Positions 17,833 to 27,394 are shown, counted from the stretch's first letter. The stretch is DNA of 64,000 bases from Orlajensenia sp037404875 (GCF_037404875.1 NZ_JBBELO010000028.1:1-64000), one strand, 5' to 3'. The notes: a model not told the origin generated them from the letters alone. A program made the numbers and translations.

Positions 17833-17842
17833 GTTCGTCGAG

Positions 17843-19372
17843 CTAGTGGTTGCTCTTCCAGCCCTTGCTGTTCCACGGCTTGTCGGCCTTGGGTCCGTGA
17901 AGCACGGGCCAGCCCACTTTCACGCCGGTGTCGATCTTCAGCGCGTTCGCGATGGTGAAGAAGGTGTCGGTCTGGTCCGTCAGGCCGAGCAGCTTGACCG
18001 CACTCGGGCCGTAGGCCGCGATGCGCAGCTGCGTACCGGTGTGCTGCTGCGAGCCGCCGGCCGCCGCCGTGCCGTACGAGACGCGCAGGGGCGTTCCGTC
18101 GGCGGTGGTGAGCGTCGTTCCGAGGCCGGGAGTGGCGCCGTCGACGATCTGCGAGCTGTGCGCGTGGTCGGCCGTCACGATCACGAGGGTGTTCTTGTCG
18201 GCCTTGGCGAACGCGAGTGCGGACTGCACCGCCTCGTCGAAGTCCTGCGTCTCACCGATCTGGCCGCAGGCATCCGCCGCGTGGTCGCGCTTGTCGATGG
18301 ATGCGCCCTCGACCTGCAGGAAGAAGCCCTTCTTCGACTTCTTGTCGTTGAGCAGGGCGATCGACTTGTCGGTCATCGCCTTCAGCGTCACGCCCGTCGA
18401 ACCGAGGTAGCCCGGGTTGGGCTGGCACACCGCGCCGGTGGGAGCACCGGAGCCGCCGATGGTCGCGTCGAGCGGCGCGAACCGGGTGGGCAGGTTGCCA
18501 CCGGCGAACAGGCCGAGCACCGGCGCGTCCTGGCCGGCCTTGGAGAGACCCTTCAAGCCTGAGCCGTCGGTGACGACCTGGTAGCCGCGGTCCTTCGCCT
18601 GGTCGAGGAGCGTCAGGCCCTTCCAGTCGCCGGCCTTGGCGGTCTGCGCGAAGGTGTCGGCGCCGCCACCCATGATGAGGTCGGGGCGGGTGTCGAGCAG
18701 CTGCTCGGTGATGGATCCTGCTCCGCCGGCGACGAGCGCGTCAGCGCCACAAGTGGGGCTGTCGGGGCCGTAGCAACTGCGGATCGCCACGTGTGCGACC
18801 TGCACGGCCGGCGTCGCATCCTGGATCTCGGCGGTGGTGATGTCGCCGGTGCGCAGGCCGTTGGTCTTGGCCAGCTCGAGCAGGGTGTTGTGGGCGGTGC
18901 CGTGGATGTCGACCGAGATGGCGTTGTCGTAGGTCTTGGTTCCCGTGGCCCACGCCGTGCCGGTCGAGGCCGAGTCGGGCGTGTAGTCGGGCTTGCCGGC
19001 GAGCGGGTCCCCGTCTCTGTAGAGCGAATAGGTCGTGTACTGGCCGGTGATCGGCAGGGCGTCGATGCCGGGCAGCTCGCCACCGGCGCCGTAGAGGTAG
19101 TCGCGCGCCACGGTGATCTCGCTGTCGCCCATGCCGTCGCCGATGAGAAGGATGACGTTGCGGGCCGAGGTGGGCAGCAGCGACGAGACGATGCTGCGGG
19201 CGTCGGAGAGCCCCAGGCTGCCGTGCCGCACCGCACCGCCCGTCTGGTCGGGGGTGGGCTGGGAACCGGCGTTCGCCGAGAGGCTGCCGGCGGCGACGAG
19301 AGCGGCGGCGACTGCAGCGGCACCGACGATCGAACCCGCACGGACGGCCGTGCGAGAAGGGCGGAAAGGCAT
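17843..19372 (-). CDS. secreted alkaline phosphatase (PhoA superfamily)
   Basis: 509 residues from an ATG. Residues 1-36 form a signal peptide (RAGSIVGAAAVAAALVAAG then SANA). The metal-binding aspartate is in ILLIGDGMGDS (Asp79), the nucleophile is Ser134 in PDSASTGTAWATG, and further zinc ligands lie in DEAVQSALAFA and VTADHAHS near the C-terminus. Length and motifs match bacterial alkaline phosphatase rather than PhoD or PhoX. It is expected to release phosphate from phosphomonoesters outside the membrane; no obvious Pho box was found in the upstream 280 bases. Confidence 0.93.
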   Translation of the reverse strand: MPFRPSRTAVRAGSIVGAAAVAAALVAAGSLSANAGSQPTPDQTGGAVRHGSLGLSDARSIVSSLLPTSARNVILLIGDGMGDSEITVARDYLYGAGGELPGIDALPITGQYTTYSLYRDGDPLAGKPDYTPDSASTGTAWATGTKTYDNAISVDIHGTAHNTLLELAKTNGLRTGDITTAEIQDATPAVQVAHVAIRSCYGPDSPTCGADALVAGGAGSITEQLLDTRPDLIMGGGADTFAQTAKAGDWKGLTLLDQAKDRGYQVVTDGSGLKGLSKAGQDAPVLGLFAGGNLPTRFAPLDATIGGSGAPTGAVCQPNPGYLGSTGVTLKAMTDKSIALLNDKKSKKGFFLQVEGASIDKRDHAADACGQIGETQDFDEAVQSALAFAKADKNTLVIVTADHAHSSQIVDGATPGLGTTLTTADGTPLRVSYGTAAAGGSQQHTGTQLRIAAYGPSAVKLLGLTDQTDTFFTIANALKIDTGVKVGWPVLHGPKADKPWNSKGWKSNH

Positions 19373-19557
19373 GTCTACTCCTGATCGAAAGAAAATCGAA
19401 AGGTCCGCCGAGGCGGGGTCGTGAGGCGCTCACAGGCCTCTCATAGGTCAGCAGTGGCGAGCGACATCGACATGAACGGCGAGGATGCGATGGATGAACG
19501 GCCCCCGAACGGGGGAGCCGCAGCGCGTGCGGGAGCGGTTCCGACGGGCGCGGTCAC

Positions 19558-19629
19558 GCGGATGTGGCCGAACGACGTGCAGGCTCGCCGGCGGCCCGCG
19601 GATGCGGCAGAACGATGCGCAGGTCCGCC
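19558..19629. repeat. 40-bp imperfect tandem repeat
   Basis: Two units starting GCGGATGYGGC at 19558 and 19598 continue with GAACGAYGYGCAGG. The segment lies in the 280-base spacer between the DMT transporter end and the phosphatase start. Nothing else recognisable is in that spacer. Confidence 0.55.
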
Positions 19630-19652
19630 CCGCGGGTCCGCAGGTATCGCCG

Positions 19653-20663
19653 CTACTCGGCGGCTTTCCGGACAGCCGCCTCCTGCTCGGCCGTCCCCGG
19701 CACAGCGGCCGTCCCGTGCACAGCGGCCGTTCCGTGCGCAGGGCTCTGCTGCTCCGCCCACACCTGCGCGCCCGCGGTGTCACCGAGCGTCGCCACGGGA
19801 GGCTCCTGCCTGCGTCGGGTCACGAGGTACGAGCCGGCGAGCACGAGCAGGAAGCCGACGACCGTCCACACGGTGACGCGTTCGCCGAGCACCACGACGC
19901 CGGCGATGATCGCGACGGCGGGATTGACGTACGTGATCGTCGTCGACTTGACGGGCCCGATCTCGGCGATCAGGCCGACCATGAGCAGGAACGCGAGGGC
20001 ACTGCACACGACGGCGAGCACGACGATCGAGACCACGACCGCGGTCGACGGCCACGCCGTGGGCCAGGCGCCGGTGAGCAGCACGAACGGAACGTAGACG
20101 ACGGCGGTGATCGCGAGTGAGACGGCGACGACCCCGACTCCGGGAAGGTCGGACATCCAGCGGGCGAGGATGGCCGGGCCGAGTGCGTAGCCGACGACCA
20201 CGACCGCCATCTCCGCCACGGCGATGAGGTCGGAGCCCGCGACGTCGAGACCGACGAGGGCGGCGACGCCCAGCATCCCGAAACCGATGCCCAGCCAGTT
20301 CGTGCGCGAGAGCCGTTCGGGCCGGCCCATCGCGAACGCGATCGCCACCCCGGCCAGCGGCACCGTCGCGAGCAGGAGCCCGGCGGTCGAGCTGGGCAGG
20401 CGCTGTTCCGCCGAACTCAGGAAGTACCACGGCAGGATGATCTCGGCGATCGTGTACGCCAGCATCGGCCTCCACCGCCGCAGCACCGAGAGCACTTCGC
20501 GACGGAAGAACGCGAGCGGCAGCAGCAGCACGGCTGCAAGGGCCGAGCGTGCCAACACCACCATCGCGGGTTCCAGTTCACCGACGGCGATCTTGATGAA
20601 CAGGTACGGGATACCCCACGCGATCGCGAGCGCAGCGAAGAGGATCAGTCCACGACGAGTCAC
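19653..20663 (-). CDS. EamA/DMT-family transporter
   Basis: 336 residues, ten hydrophobic segments in two EamA repeats (for example LFAALAIAWGIPYLFIKIAV at the start and VNPAVAIIAGVVVLGERVT in the second half, the latter being a conserved EamA signature). It belongs to the drug/metabolite transporter superfamily; the substrate is unknown. The last 40 residues are hydrophilic and include the near-repeats AVHGTAAVPGTA, encoded by an 18-base tandem repeat. Two adjacent GTG codons (20663 and 20666) can serve as start; the second is given. The gene is divergent from the histidine kinase. Confidence 0.82.
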   Translation of the reverse strand: MTRRGLILFAALAIAWGIPYLFIKIAVGELEPAMVVLARSALAAVLLLPLAFFRREVLSVLRRWRPMLAYTIAEIILPWYFLSSAEQRLPSSTAGLLLATVPLAGVAIAFAMGRPERLSRTNWLGIGFGMLGVAALVGLDVAGSDLIAVAEMAVVVVGYALGPAILARWMSDLPGVGVVAVSLAITAVVYVPFVLLTGAWPTAWPSTAVVVSIVVLAVVCSALAFLLMVGLIAEIGPVKSTTITYVNPAVAIIAGVVVLGERVTVWTVVGFLLVLAGSYLVTRRRQEPPVATLGDTAGAQVWAEQQSPAHGTAAVHGTAAVPGTAEQEAAVRKAAE

Positions 20664-20844
20664 CACCTCATTGTCCCGGCTGCCACTGACGTCGACCGAC
20701 CACGGGCTGCCGCGTGCGCGCGATATCCCGCCAACCCTGCAGCATCCGTCCGACGACGGCGGGGGATGCCGCACCCCCTCCAAAGGGGGCGCCGCGCGCC
20801 CGGCAGACCGCGCGTGATGTTCCGGCGGGGCGGTGGGCAGGCCA

Positions 20845-20850
20845 TAGTGT
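20845..20850 (+). promoter_or_regulatory. -10 box of the histidine kinase gene
   Basis: TAGTGT ends seven bases before the GTG at 20858; no Shine-Dalgarno is visible. It predicts a leaderless kinase mRNA. Confidence 0.45.
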
Positions 20851-20857
20851 CGAATTT

Positions 20858-22624
20858 GTGACCGACGCGCCTGGCCTGAGCACGACCGACGCGCCTGGCC
20901 TGAGCACGGACGACGCGCCTGGCCTGAACACGGACGGTGCGTCTGGTCCGAGCTCGGATGGCGCGCCCGTCTCCACCGCTCGCCCCACCCGTCGATCGCC
21001 CGGTCGATCCCGGCCCCGTCGAATCGAACGCGACGGTACCCGCGCGCTGGACCGTTCCGTGGTGCTCAACCAGCTGCTGTTCGGCGTCATCGTGCTGCTC
21101 GTCACGGGCCTCGTGCAGGTCGTAGAGCCTCTGCGCGGCGTCGGCTTCACCTTCTACCTCGGAGTCGTGCTCGCGTTCCTGGTGAGCGGATGCGCCATCG
21201 TGGTGCCGTGGCACCGCATCCGTCGCGGCTGGATTCTCGCGCTGCCGGTGCTCGACATCATCGCCGTCGGGCTGCTGCGCGACGGGCAGCCCTCGCTGGG
21301 CGCCGGTCTGCTCTGGGTGTTCCCGGTCATCTGGCTCTCGAGCTACTTCGGCATCACCGGGGCAGCTACCGCTCTGTTGCTCGTGTGCGCCATCATCCCG
21401 TTGAACATCCTCCACGCCGCCGATCCCATCGCGGCACTCTCGGTTCCCTCACTCGTGCTGCTGCCGCTCACCCTCGCCTTCATCGCCCTCTCGAGCGCCA
21501 TCGCCTCGCGACGCAGCCAGGCCCGGCGCCGACTGCTGAGTCGGCAGGCGCACACCCTCGAGGCCGCGCTTGCACGGGCACGCCGCCAAGAGGACCTCGT
21601 GGCGCAGGTGCTCGACTCGGTCGACTTCGGCGTGATCCGGCTGGAACAGGGCGGACGCGTCTCGGTCATGAACGAGGCGCACGCCCGGCTGCAGCGCGCG
21701 ATCGGCTTCGAGGGCGATGCCCCGCTCTACGCCGCCGATGGCCAGGCGCAATTGGCCGAGGAGGAGGCGCCGTTCAGCCGCGCCCTTAGCGGCGAGGAGT
21801 TCACCGGCCAGACCATCTGGGTAGGCGAGCCGGGTGCCTCCCGCACCGCACTCTCGGTGACCGCCCGTCGTATGCGGGGAGAGGGCGAGGGATCGGTGCT
21901 CGTCTCGCGCGACGTGACCGCCGAGCTCATGGCGGTGCGCGCCCGCGACGACCTCGTCGCCTCGGTCAGTCACGAACTGCGCACGCCGCTCACCTCGATC
22001 ATCGGCTACATCGAGCTCGCTTCCGACGAGCAGATGACGGATGACGCGCGCCGCCACCTCGAGGTCGCCGAGCGCAACGCCGCACGCCTGCTCGACCTCG
22101 TCAGCGACATCCTCGCCGCCTCCACCCGCGGAGGCACGGGGGAACTCTCCATCGAGCCCGAGCGCACCGACCTGGCCGGGCTCGCGCGCGCGTCGGTCGA
22201 GGCGCTGGCGCCCCGCGCGGCCGAGCGCCGCATCACCATCGACACGCACGGCATCGAGCCGACGTTCGCCCTCGTCGATCCCTTCCGAATGCGCCAGGTG
22301 ATCGACAACCTCATCTCGAACGCCATCAAGTACAACGTCGACGGCGGCGCGATCTCCATCGGCACGGCCACTGACGGCCAGCACGCCTGGATCATCGTGC
22401 GCGACACCGGCATCGGCATCCCGAGTGCGGAACAGCCCCGGCTCTTCGAACGCTTCTTCCGTTCCGAGACCGTGCGCGGCTCGAGCGTGCACGGAAGCGG
22501 GCTCGGACTCGGCATCAGCCGCGACATCGTACGCAGGCACGGTGGCGAGCTCACCCTGCAGAGCGTCGTGAACGAAGGCACGACGGCCGTCGTGCAGCTA
22601 CCGGAAGGGCACAGCAGTGCGTGA
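20858..22624 (+). CDS. membrane sensor histidine kinase with PAS domain
   Basis: 588 residues. Residues 1-66 are hydrophilic and contain four near-repeats of APGLSTDD encoded by a 24-base tandem repeat. Five or six membrane segments span about 68-205, followed by a coiled region, a PAS-like domain (about 240-350; LDSVDFGVIRLEQGGRVSVMN), the HisKA helix with the phosphoacceptor His372 in SVSHELRTPLTSI, and the HATPase domain (about 475-585; N box LISNAIKYN, G boxes DTGIGIP and GSGLGLGI). It probably pairs with the OmpR-type regulator encoded convergently 1.2 kb downstream. The next gene starts eight bases before its stop, so the two are coupled. Confidence 0.93.
   Translation: MTDAPGLSTTDAPGLSTDDAPGLNTDGASGPSSDGAPVSTARPTRRSPGRSRPRRIERDGTRALDRSVVLNQLLFGVIVLLVTGLVQVVEPLRGVGFTFYLGVVLAFLVSGCAIVVPWHRIRRGWILALPVLDIIAVGLLRDGQPSLGAGLLWVFPVIWLSSYFGITGAATALLLVCAIIPLNILHAADPIAALSVPSLVLLPLTLAFIALSSAIASRRSQARRRLLSRQAHTLEAALARARRQEDLVAQVLDSVDFGVIRLEQGGRVSVMNEAHARLQRAIGFEGDAPLYAADGQAQLAEEEAPFSRALSGEEFTGQTIWVGEPGASRTALSVTARRMRGEGEGSVLVSRDVTAELMAVRARDDLVASVSHELRTPLTSIIGYIELASDEQMTDDARRHLEVAERNAARLLDLVSDILAASTRGGTGELSIEPERTDLAGLARASVEALAPRAAERRITIDTHGIEPTFALVDPFRMRQVIDNLISNAIKYNVDGGAISIGTATDGQHAWIIVRDTGIGIPSAEQPRLFERFFRSETVRGSSVHGSGLGLGISRDIVRRHGGELTLQSVVNEGTTAVVQLPEGHSSA
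20867..20962 (+). repeat. 24-bp in-frame tandem repeat in the kinase N-terminus
   Basis: Units at 20867-20890, 20891-20914, 20915-20938 and a degenerate one at 20939-20962 encode APGLSTTD, APGLSTDD, APGLNTDG and ASGPSSDG. Slippage could change the length of the cytoplasmic N-terminal tail without breaking the frame. Confidence 0.9.
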
Positions 22625-23791
22625 CTTCGACGTCTGGACCGCCACCATCTTCACGGCCGTCGTGGTCGTCGTCGCGGGCATCGTGTTCATGATCGACACC
22701 CTCGTGCGGCGCGATGACGCTGCCGGCCGGGTGTGGTCGCTCGGCTACCTGGCCGGCATGCTCACGACCATCTCCTACCTGTTCTGGGCGGCGACCCCGA
22801 GCGCGTGGTGGGCCGTCGCGGTGGGTAACTCCGCCTTCGTCGCGAGCGCCGGATGCATGTGGCTTGGGGCGCGCCTCTACAACGGTCGCCGCGGATACGC
22901 CTGGGTCCTCGTGGTGGTGACCACGCTCGCGGCGTTCCTGCCGGTGGTCATCGCCGGCGGCGACGGCGGCGACTGGGCAGGCGCTCCGGAGATGTTCATC
23001 GGCATCGCGCTCTGCGCCGGCCTCGGTGCATTCGAGTCGCTGCGAGGCTTGCTCGGCCGCAATCCCAACGCCCGTGGGCTGGCAGCAGTGCTCGGCATCC
23101 AGAGCCTGTTCTATGTCGCACGGCTCATCGTGTTCGTGAGCGTCGGCCCTGACAGCGACGTGTTCCGAACCGGCTTCGGCACGGTCGCGACGAGCTTCGT
23201 TACGGTGACGCTCATCATCGTCGCCGCGATCACCATGTCGGTGCTGCGCGCGGATCGCACCCGACTGCGGGGGCGCGCAGAACGAAGCACGGCCGGCTTC
23301 ACCGCGAGCGGCTCGCTGATGCGCGGGTCCTTCGACAGGGTGCTCGATGACTGGCTCGTGCGGGCAGACCTGCACGAACAGACCATGGCCGTGCTCGCCG
23401 TCGTCTCCGATGGAATCGATGAGGCGGCGATCGCCTTCGGGCGCTCGGTCGCCGACGACATCCGCTCTGCCCTCGTGCTGTCGGTGCGACGCAACACCCC
23501 GCCCGGCGGGGTGATGGGCGAGGAAGAGCCCAACACCCTGCTCATCGCGCTTCCCGTGGATTCGGCAGCGGATGCACGTCGACAGGCCGAGATCATCCAT
23601 GAGGGACTTCTCGAACCGGAAGGGGCGACGGTGGCCGGCATCCGCCCCACCGCGAGCATCGGTTTCGCGACGACGGATGCGCTGGGCTTCGACGCCCGAA
23701 CGCTCGTGCACGCGGCGAAAGCCGCCGCCACTCAGGCGAGCGAGGCCGGCGGCGGGGGAATCACCGACGCGTCAACGCTGACCCAGGCGGC

Positions 23792-23816
<25 letters not shown>
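22617..23816 (+). CDS. membrane protein with degenerate GGDEF-like domain
   Basis: 399 residues, GTG start overlapping the kinase stop by eight bases. Six or seven membrane segments fill residues 8-225. The cytoplasmic part (about 250-385) follows the GGDEF fold by eye: a strand-rich start, LLIALPVDSAADA where GGDEF proteins have the segment after the signature, then TASIGFATTDALGFDARTLVHAAKAAATQASEAGG, matching the conserved SIGIA...AD.AL..AK.G end. The signature itself is replaced by GVMGEEEPN, so cyclic-di-GMP synthesis is unlikely and a binding or signalling role is more probable. It forms an operon with the kinase and overlaps the convergent response regulator gene by 25 bases. Confidence 0.72.
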
Positions 23817-24607
<791 letters not shown>

Positions 24608-24753
24608 AAGACCTCCCACCGATGCGTGCCCCGGAAACGCACCGAATCGTCACGATACCTCACCGCTGGCGGGCAGCCGTGTCCCCCGTTCGCGCCGATC
24701 GCTCGGAGGGCGCCGGGCGTCACCCGACGTTCAGCGCCGTCATGGCCAATCGC

Positions 24754-25383
24754 TCAGCAGGCGAGCGCCGCCGGTGTGCTGCCCTCGCTCATCGTGGCCT
24801 GCACTCCGACATCGCGCACGGGCGTACCGGCTACGACGGTCTTCGACCAGACCTCCTTTCCGGCAACGGTGAGAGTCGGAAGCGCGGAGTTCGGCGTGAG
24901 GGCGCAGACGTTCGACATCGAGAACGTGCTCGGCGTCCACGCCGGGTGCCACGACTCGGCCGGCACCGGCCAGCCGGGAAAGAGGGTGCCGCCGGTCGGC
25001 GCGGGCGTTCCGGTGACGGCGAGGTTGAGCGTGAGCTTCCACTCGAAAGCCGTCGTCGACGTCGTCGAGACGCTGTAGTCGACGCGGTACCCGGTGCCCC
25101 ACGTCGTCCATCCCGTGACGGTCGCCGTGCAGGTGGCCTTGACGGCCGCGCTGATCGGAGCACACGCGAGCGCCGGGGTGGGCGTCGGCGTCCACGTTCC
25201 CGCGGTGACCGTTGCCTTCGCGTACGCGCGCTCGGTCCACGCCGCCTGTGTGGGAGAGACGGCGGTGAGGCCGCAGAGGGACCCGACGAGGGCGAGCACG
25301 CTCGCGACCGTGAGCGTGCTCGTGCGCAGGGTGGAGGTGCGAGAGGGCAGGACCTTGGGCCTGCGCGCTGCGCCACGCCGCAT
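24754..25383 (-). CDS. SipW-dependent secreted protein, second of locus
   Basis: 209 residues. After a basic start, residues about 22-48 form a hydrophobic signal (LTVASVLALVGSLCGLTAV) followed by QAAWTERAYAKATVTAGTW, the A-W/F-T/S-acid...AG pattern of SipW-type (alternate) signal peptides. The mature part is Thr/Trp-rich and probably beta-structured, with four cysteines (ACAP, KATC, NVCAL, ALAC) that could form disulfides. The ATG shares one base with the stop of the signal-peptidase gene (TGATG), so the two are co-translated. Likely a fibre or surface component processed by that peptidase. Confidence 0.8.
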   Translation of the reverse strand: MRRGAARRPKVLPSRTSTLRTSTLTVASVLALVGSLCGLTAVSPTQAAWTERAYAKATVTAGTWTPTPTPALACAPISAAVKATCTATVTGWTTWGTGYRVDYSVSTTSTTAFEWKLTLNLAVTGTPAPTGGTLFPGWPVPAESWHPAWTPSTFSMSNVCALTPNSALPTLTVAGKEVWSKTVVAGTPVRDVGVQATMSEGSTPAALAC

Positions 25384-25931
25384 CAGGATGCGCTCGGCGC
25401 CACCGCCCGCTCGGTCGCGACAGCGGCGGAGCGACGCCCGCTCGGCTTGGCCGGGGGAGCGGGAAGCAGCAGGATCAGGGCGAGCAGCGCGAACAGCCCG
25501 ATGATGAGGGGGAAGGCCACCGCAGGCGTGGTGAGGCGCGAGACAAGGGTGCCCATGCCGGCGAGCTGGATGGTGGGCTGCCAGACCTCCGTGCCGACCC
25601 GGTAGGGCTCAGGGTCTTCGTAGGCGTTCGCGTCGCCCTTGAGCGTGATCGTGCTGCCGGCATCCGCCACGGCCTTCACCCGGTGCGTCACGAGGGCGCC
25701 CGTGAGAGCGCTGTGCAGCGACACCACGTCGCCGGCCTTCACCGAACTGGCGGGCGCCTTGGTGTCGATGAGCAGGTCGCCGGTCATGATGCCAGGTTCC
25801 ATCGAGCCCGAGATGACGACGAGCGGCTTGATGAGTCCGACCGCCGTGGTCGCCCAGACCAGTGCGCAGACGATGCCCACGGCGGCGCATGCCCAGAGGA
25901 CGGTGGTGGCGAGTCGGCGCAAGACGTTCAT
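25383..25931 (-). CDS. sipW: SipW-type signal peptidase I
   Basis: 182 residues from the ATG at 25929-25931. One membrane segment at about 10-34, then the catalytic serine Ser43 in VVISGSMEPGIMTGDL and, in place of the bacterial lysine, His83 in LVTHRVKAV. The Ser/His pair defines the ER-type/SipW branch of signal peptidases. A second membrane segment occupies about 140-165 before a basic tail. SipW enzymes process TasA/CalY-like fibre proteins; here two such substrates flank the gene. The proposed upstream extension to 26024 has no ribosome site and lies in the hairpin region. Confidence 0.92.
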   Translation of the reverse strand: MNVLRRLATTVLWACAAVGIVCALVWATTAVGLIKPLVVISGSMEPGIMTGDLLIDTKAPASSVKAGDVVSLHSALTGALVTHRVKAVADAGSTITLKGDANAYEDPEPYRVGTEVWQPTIQLAGMGTLVSRLTTPAVAFPLIIGLFALLALILLLPAPPAKPSGRRSAAVATERAVAPSAS

Positions 25932-25960
25932 GATTCTTCCGGTGTGATGGTGCGAAAGGT

Positions 25961-26085
25961 GCTCCGGTCCCGACCAGGAGGGGCGACGGGACCGGAGCGA
26001 GGGGCTCCGACCCGAGGGGGTCATGGTCGGAGCGGTTGGGGGTGCAGTTCCGGCCCGCCGCCGCGGGGACGACGACGAGCCGGAA
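25961..26085 (-). other. three tandem hairpins between tasA-like gene and sipW
   Basis: Inverted repeats: GCTCCGGTCCCG (25961-25972) with its complement at 25987-25998; GCTCCGACC (26004-26012) with 26025-26033; TTCCGGC (26048-26054) with 26079-26085. All are in the 157-base spacer after the first fibre gene. They could stabilise the upstream message or attenuate read-through into sipW, giving much more fibre protein than peptidase. Confidence 0.65.
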
Positions 26086-26088
26086 GTA

Positions 26089-26640
26089 TCAGGAGCCGAG
26101 CTGGCTGGCGATGGTGACGATGTAGGTGTCGGACTTGCCCACGTTCGCCTGATCCCAGGTCGCGGGGGCGGCCACGGTCAGCGTGATCTTCTGAGTCGCG
26201 CCGGCTGCGAGGCTCGACGGCACCGTCGAGAGCGTCACGCTCAGGTTGGTGAAGACGGCCGGGGTGGAGCCGGCGACGGATGCGACGAGGTTCGTCGCCA
26301 CGTTGCCGAAGTTCTTCACGTAGAGGTCGACGGTGCGCGTAGTTCCCGGGGTCAGGTTCTGGAACGTCGTCGCCGGTACGGCCAGCTGGATGCTCGTCTT
26401 GTCGTTGGAGTCCTTCCACTGCGCGTCGGGGAGCGCCGGGTCGAAGCTGCCCTTGATGTCGAAGGTCGCTGCCGACGCCGGAGCCGAGAAGAACACGTTG
26501 TCGGTCCACGCCGCGCTGGTGGCGGCGGCGCCGATTCCCAGAACGGCGACGGCCGCGAGCGAGAAGGCGACGACGGCGCGGCGCTTCTTGCGACGCTCCT
26601 CGGGGCGGGCGGATTCGAGCTGTTCGGGGGAGTGCTTCAC
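26089..26640 (-). CDS. TasA/CalY-like SipW-dependent fibre protein
   Basis: 183 residues, GTG start with GAAAGG six bases upstream. Basic N-terminus (EERRKKRR), hydrophobic stretch AVVAFSLAAVAVLGIGAAA, then TSAAWTDNVFFSAPASAATF, a SipW-type signal. The mature domain (about 48-183) alternates Thr/Val-rich strands: SIQLAVPATTFQNLTPG, TVDLYVKNFGNVATNLV, ITLTVAAPATWDQ, as in camelysin/TasA-type beta-sandwich proteins that assemble into fibres. First gene of a three-gene operon and preceded by a promoter with three phased response-regulator-like boxes. The exact match to TasA itself is uncertain. Confidence 0.82.
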   Translation of the reverse strand: MKHSPEQLESARPEERRKKRRAVVAFSLAAVAVLGIGAAATSAAWTDNVFFSAPASAATFDIKGSFDPALPDAQWKDSNDKTSIQLAVPATTFQNLTPGTTRTVDLYVKNFGNVATNLVASVAGSTPAVFTNLSVTLSTVPSSLAAGATQKITLTVAAPATWDQANVGKSDTYIVTIASQLGS

Positions 26641-26795
26641 GGTGTGCCTTTCAGACGAGACGGTACGACGACGCGCATGCGGGGCATGCGGCTGCGCTCC
26701 GTCCCGGCGGACGCCGGAGCACGAGTCGCAGGTCGCTCGGGCCCGTTCGTAGGGGAGCGGATCCGAGGGGTGCGCCGCTGTGTGGCGCGTTCATC

Positions 26796-26839
26796 ACGCT
26801 AAGAGGGCCACCTCAAGCGATCCTCAAGTTCCGCTCAAG
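26796..26839 (-). promoter_or_regulatory. promoter of the SipW locus with three 11-bp-phased CTTGAG boxes
   Basis: On the leftward strand CTTGAG occurs at 26839-26834, 26828-26823 and 26817-26812, exactly 11 bases apart, and TAGCGT, a -10 candidate, follows at 26801-26796. Direct repeats at one helical turn, ending about ten bases before the -10, are typical activator sites for OmpR/PhoB-family regulators. This lies within the 305-base spacer 26641-26945, which holds no gene. Confidence 0.68.
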
Positions 26840-26933
26840 GTGCGTCCCCGTCTTCGGGTGACGATCACTCCGCGTCGGGATTGCGCGGCTCGAGGGGTTG
26901 CGCCGCAGGGTTCCCTCCAGGCCTAGGCGCCGC

Positions 26934-26939
26934 TAGCGT
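26934..26939 (+). promoter_or_regulatory. -10 box of the VOC gene
   Basis: TAGCGT ends six bases before the ATG at 26946, leaving no room for a ribosome-binding site; leaderless transcription is predicted. Confidence 0.5.
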
Positions 26940-26945
26940 CGAGCC

Positions 26946-27389
26946 ATGGCCATCCCTCAGCGCTTCTCCCTCGTGACCCTCGGCGTGAAGGAGGTCGCGG
27001 TCGCGACGGCCTTCTATCGCGCCATCGGCTGGGTCACCGCGCCGGCATCCGTCGAGGGCGAGGTCTCGTTCTTCGCGACACCCGGCGGTGTGCTCGCGCT
27101 CTGGGAGACCTCGGAGCTGGCGAACGACGCGCACGTGCCGACGATGCACGCCAACGCCCCCGCGTTCCGCGGGGTGGCCCTCGCCGTCAACCTCGCGTCG
27201 ACCGACGAGGTCGACGACGCCTGCGCAGCCTGGCTCGCAGCCGGCGGAGCGATCGCGAAGGCACCCGAGGCGACCGAGTGGGGCGGATACAGCGGCTACG
27301 TCGCCGATCCGGACGGGAACCTGTGGGAACTCGCCCACAATCCGTTCTGGCCGCTCGACGAGCGCGGCCTGCCGCAACTTCCTCAGTAG
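26946..27389 (+). CDS. VOC-family (glyoxalase-like) protein
   Basis: 147 residues. Two beta-alpha-beta-beta-beta modules: FSLVTLGVKEVAVATAFYRAIGW at the start and VALAVNLASTDEVDDACAAWLAAGG in the middle, ending with the conserved GYSGYVADPDGNLWELAHNPFW. This is the vicinal-oxygen-chelate fold; the acidic metal ligand is probably the Glu of NLWELAHN. Members act as lyases, dioxygenases or resistance proteins, and the reaction cannot be deduced here. It stands alone between the SipW locus and the surface locus. Confidence 0.88.
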   Translation: MAIPQRFSLVTLGVKEVAVATAFYRAIGWVTAPASVEGEVSFFATPGGVLALWETSELANDAHVPTMHANAPAFRGVALAVNLASTDEVDDACAAWLAAGGAIAKAPEATEWGGYSGYVADPDGNLWELAHNPFWPLDERGLPQLPQ

Positions 27390-27394
27390 CTGCG

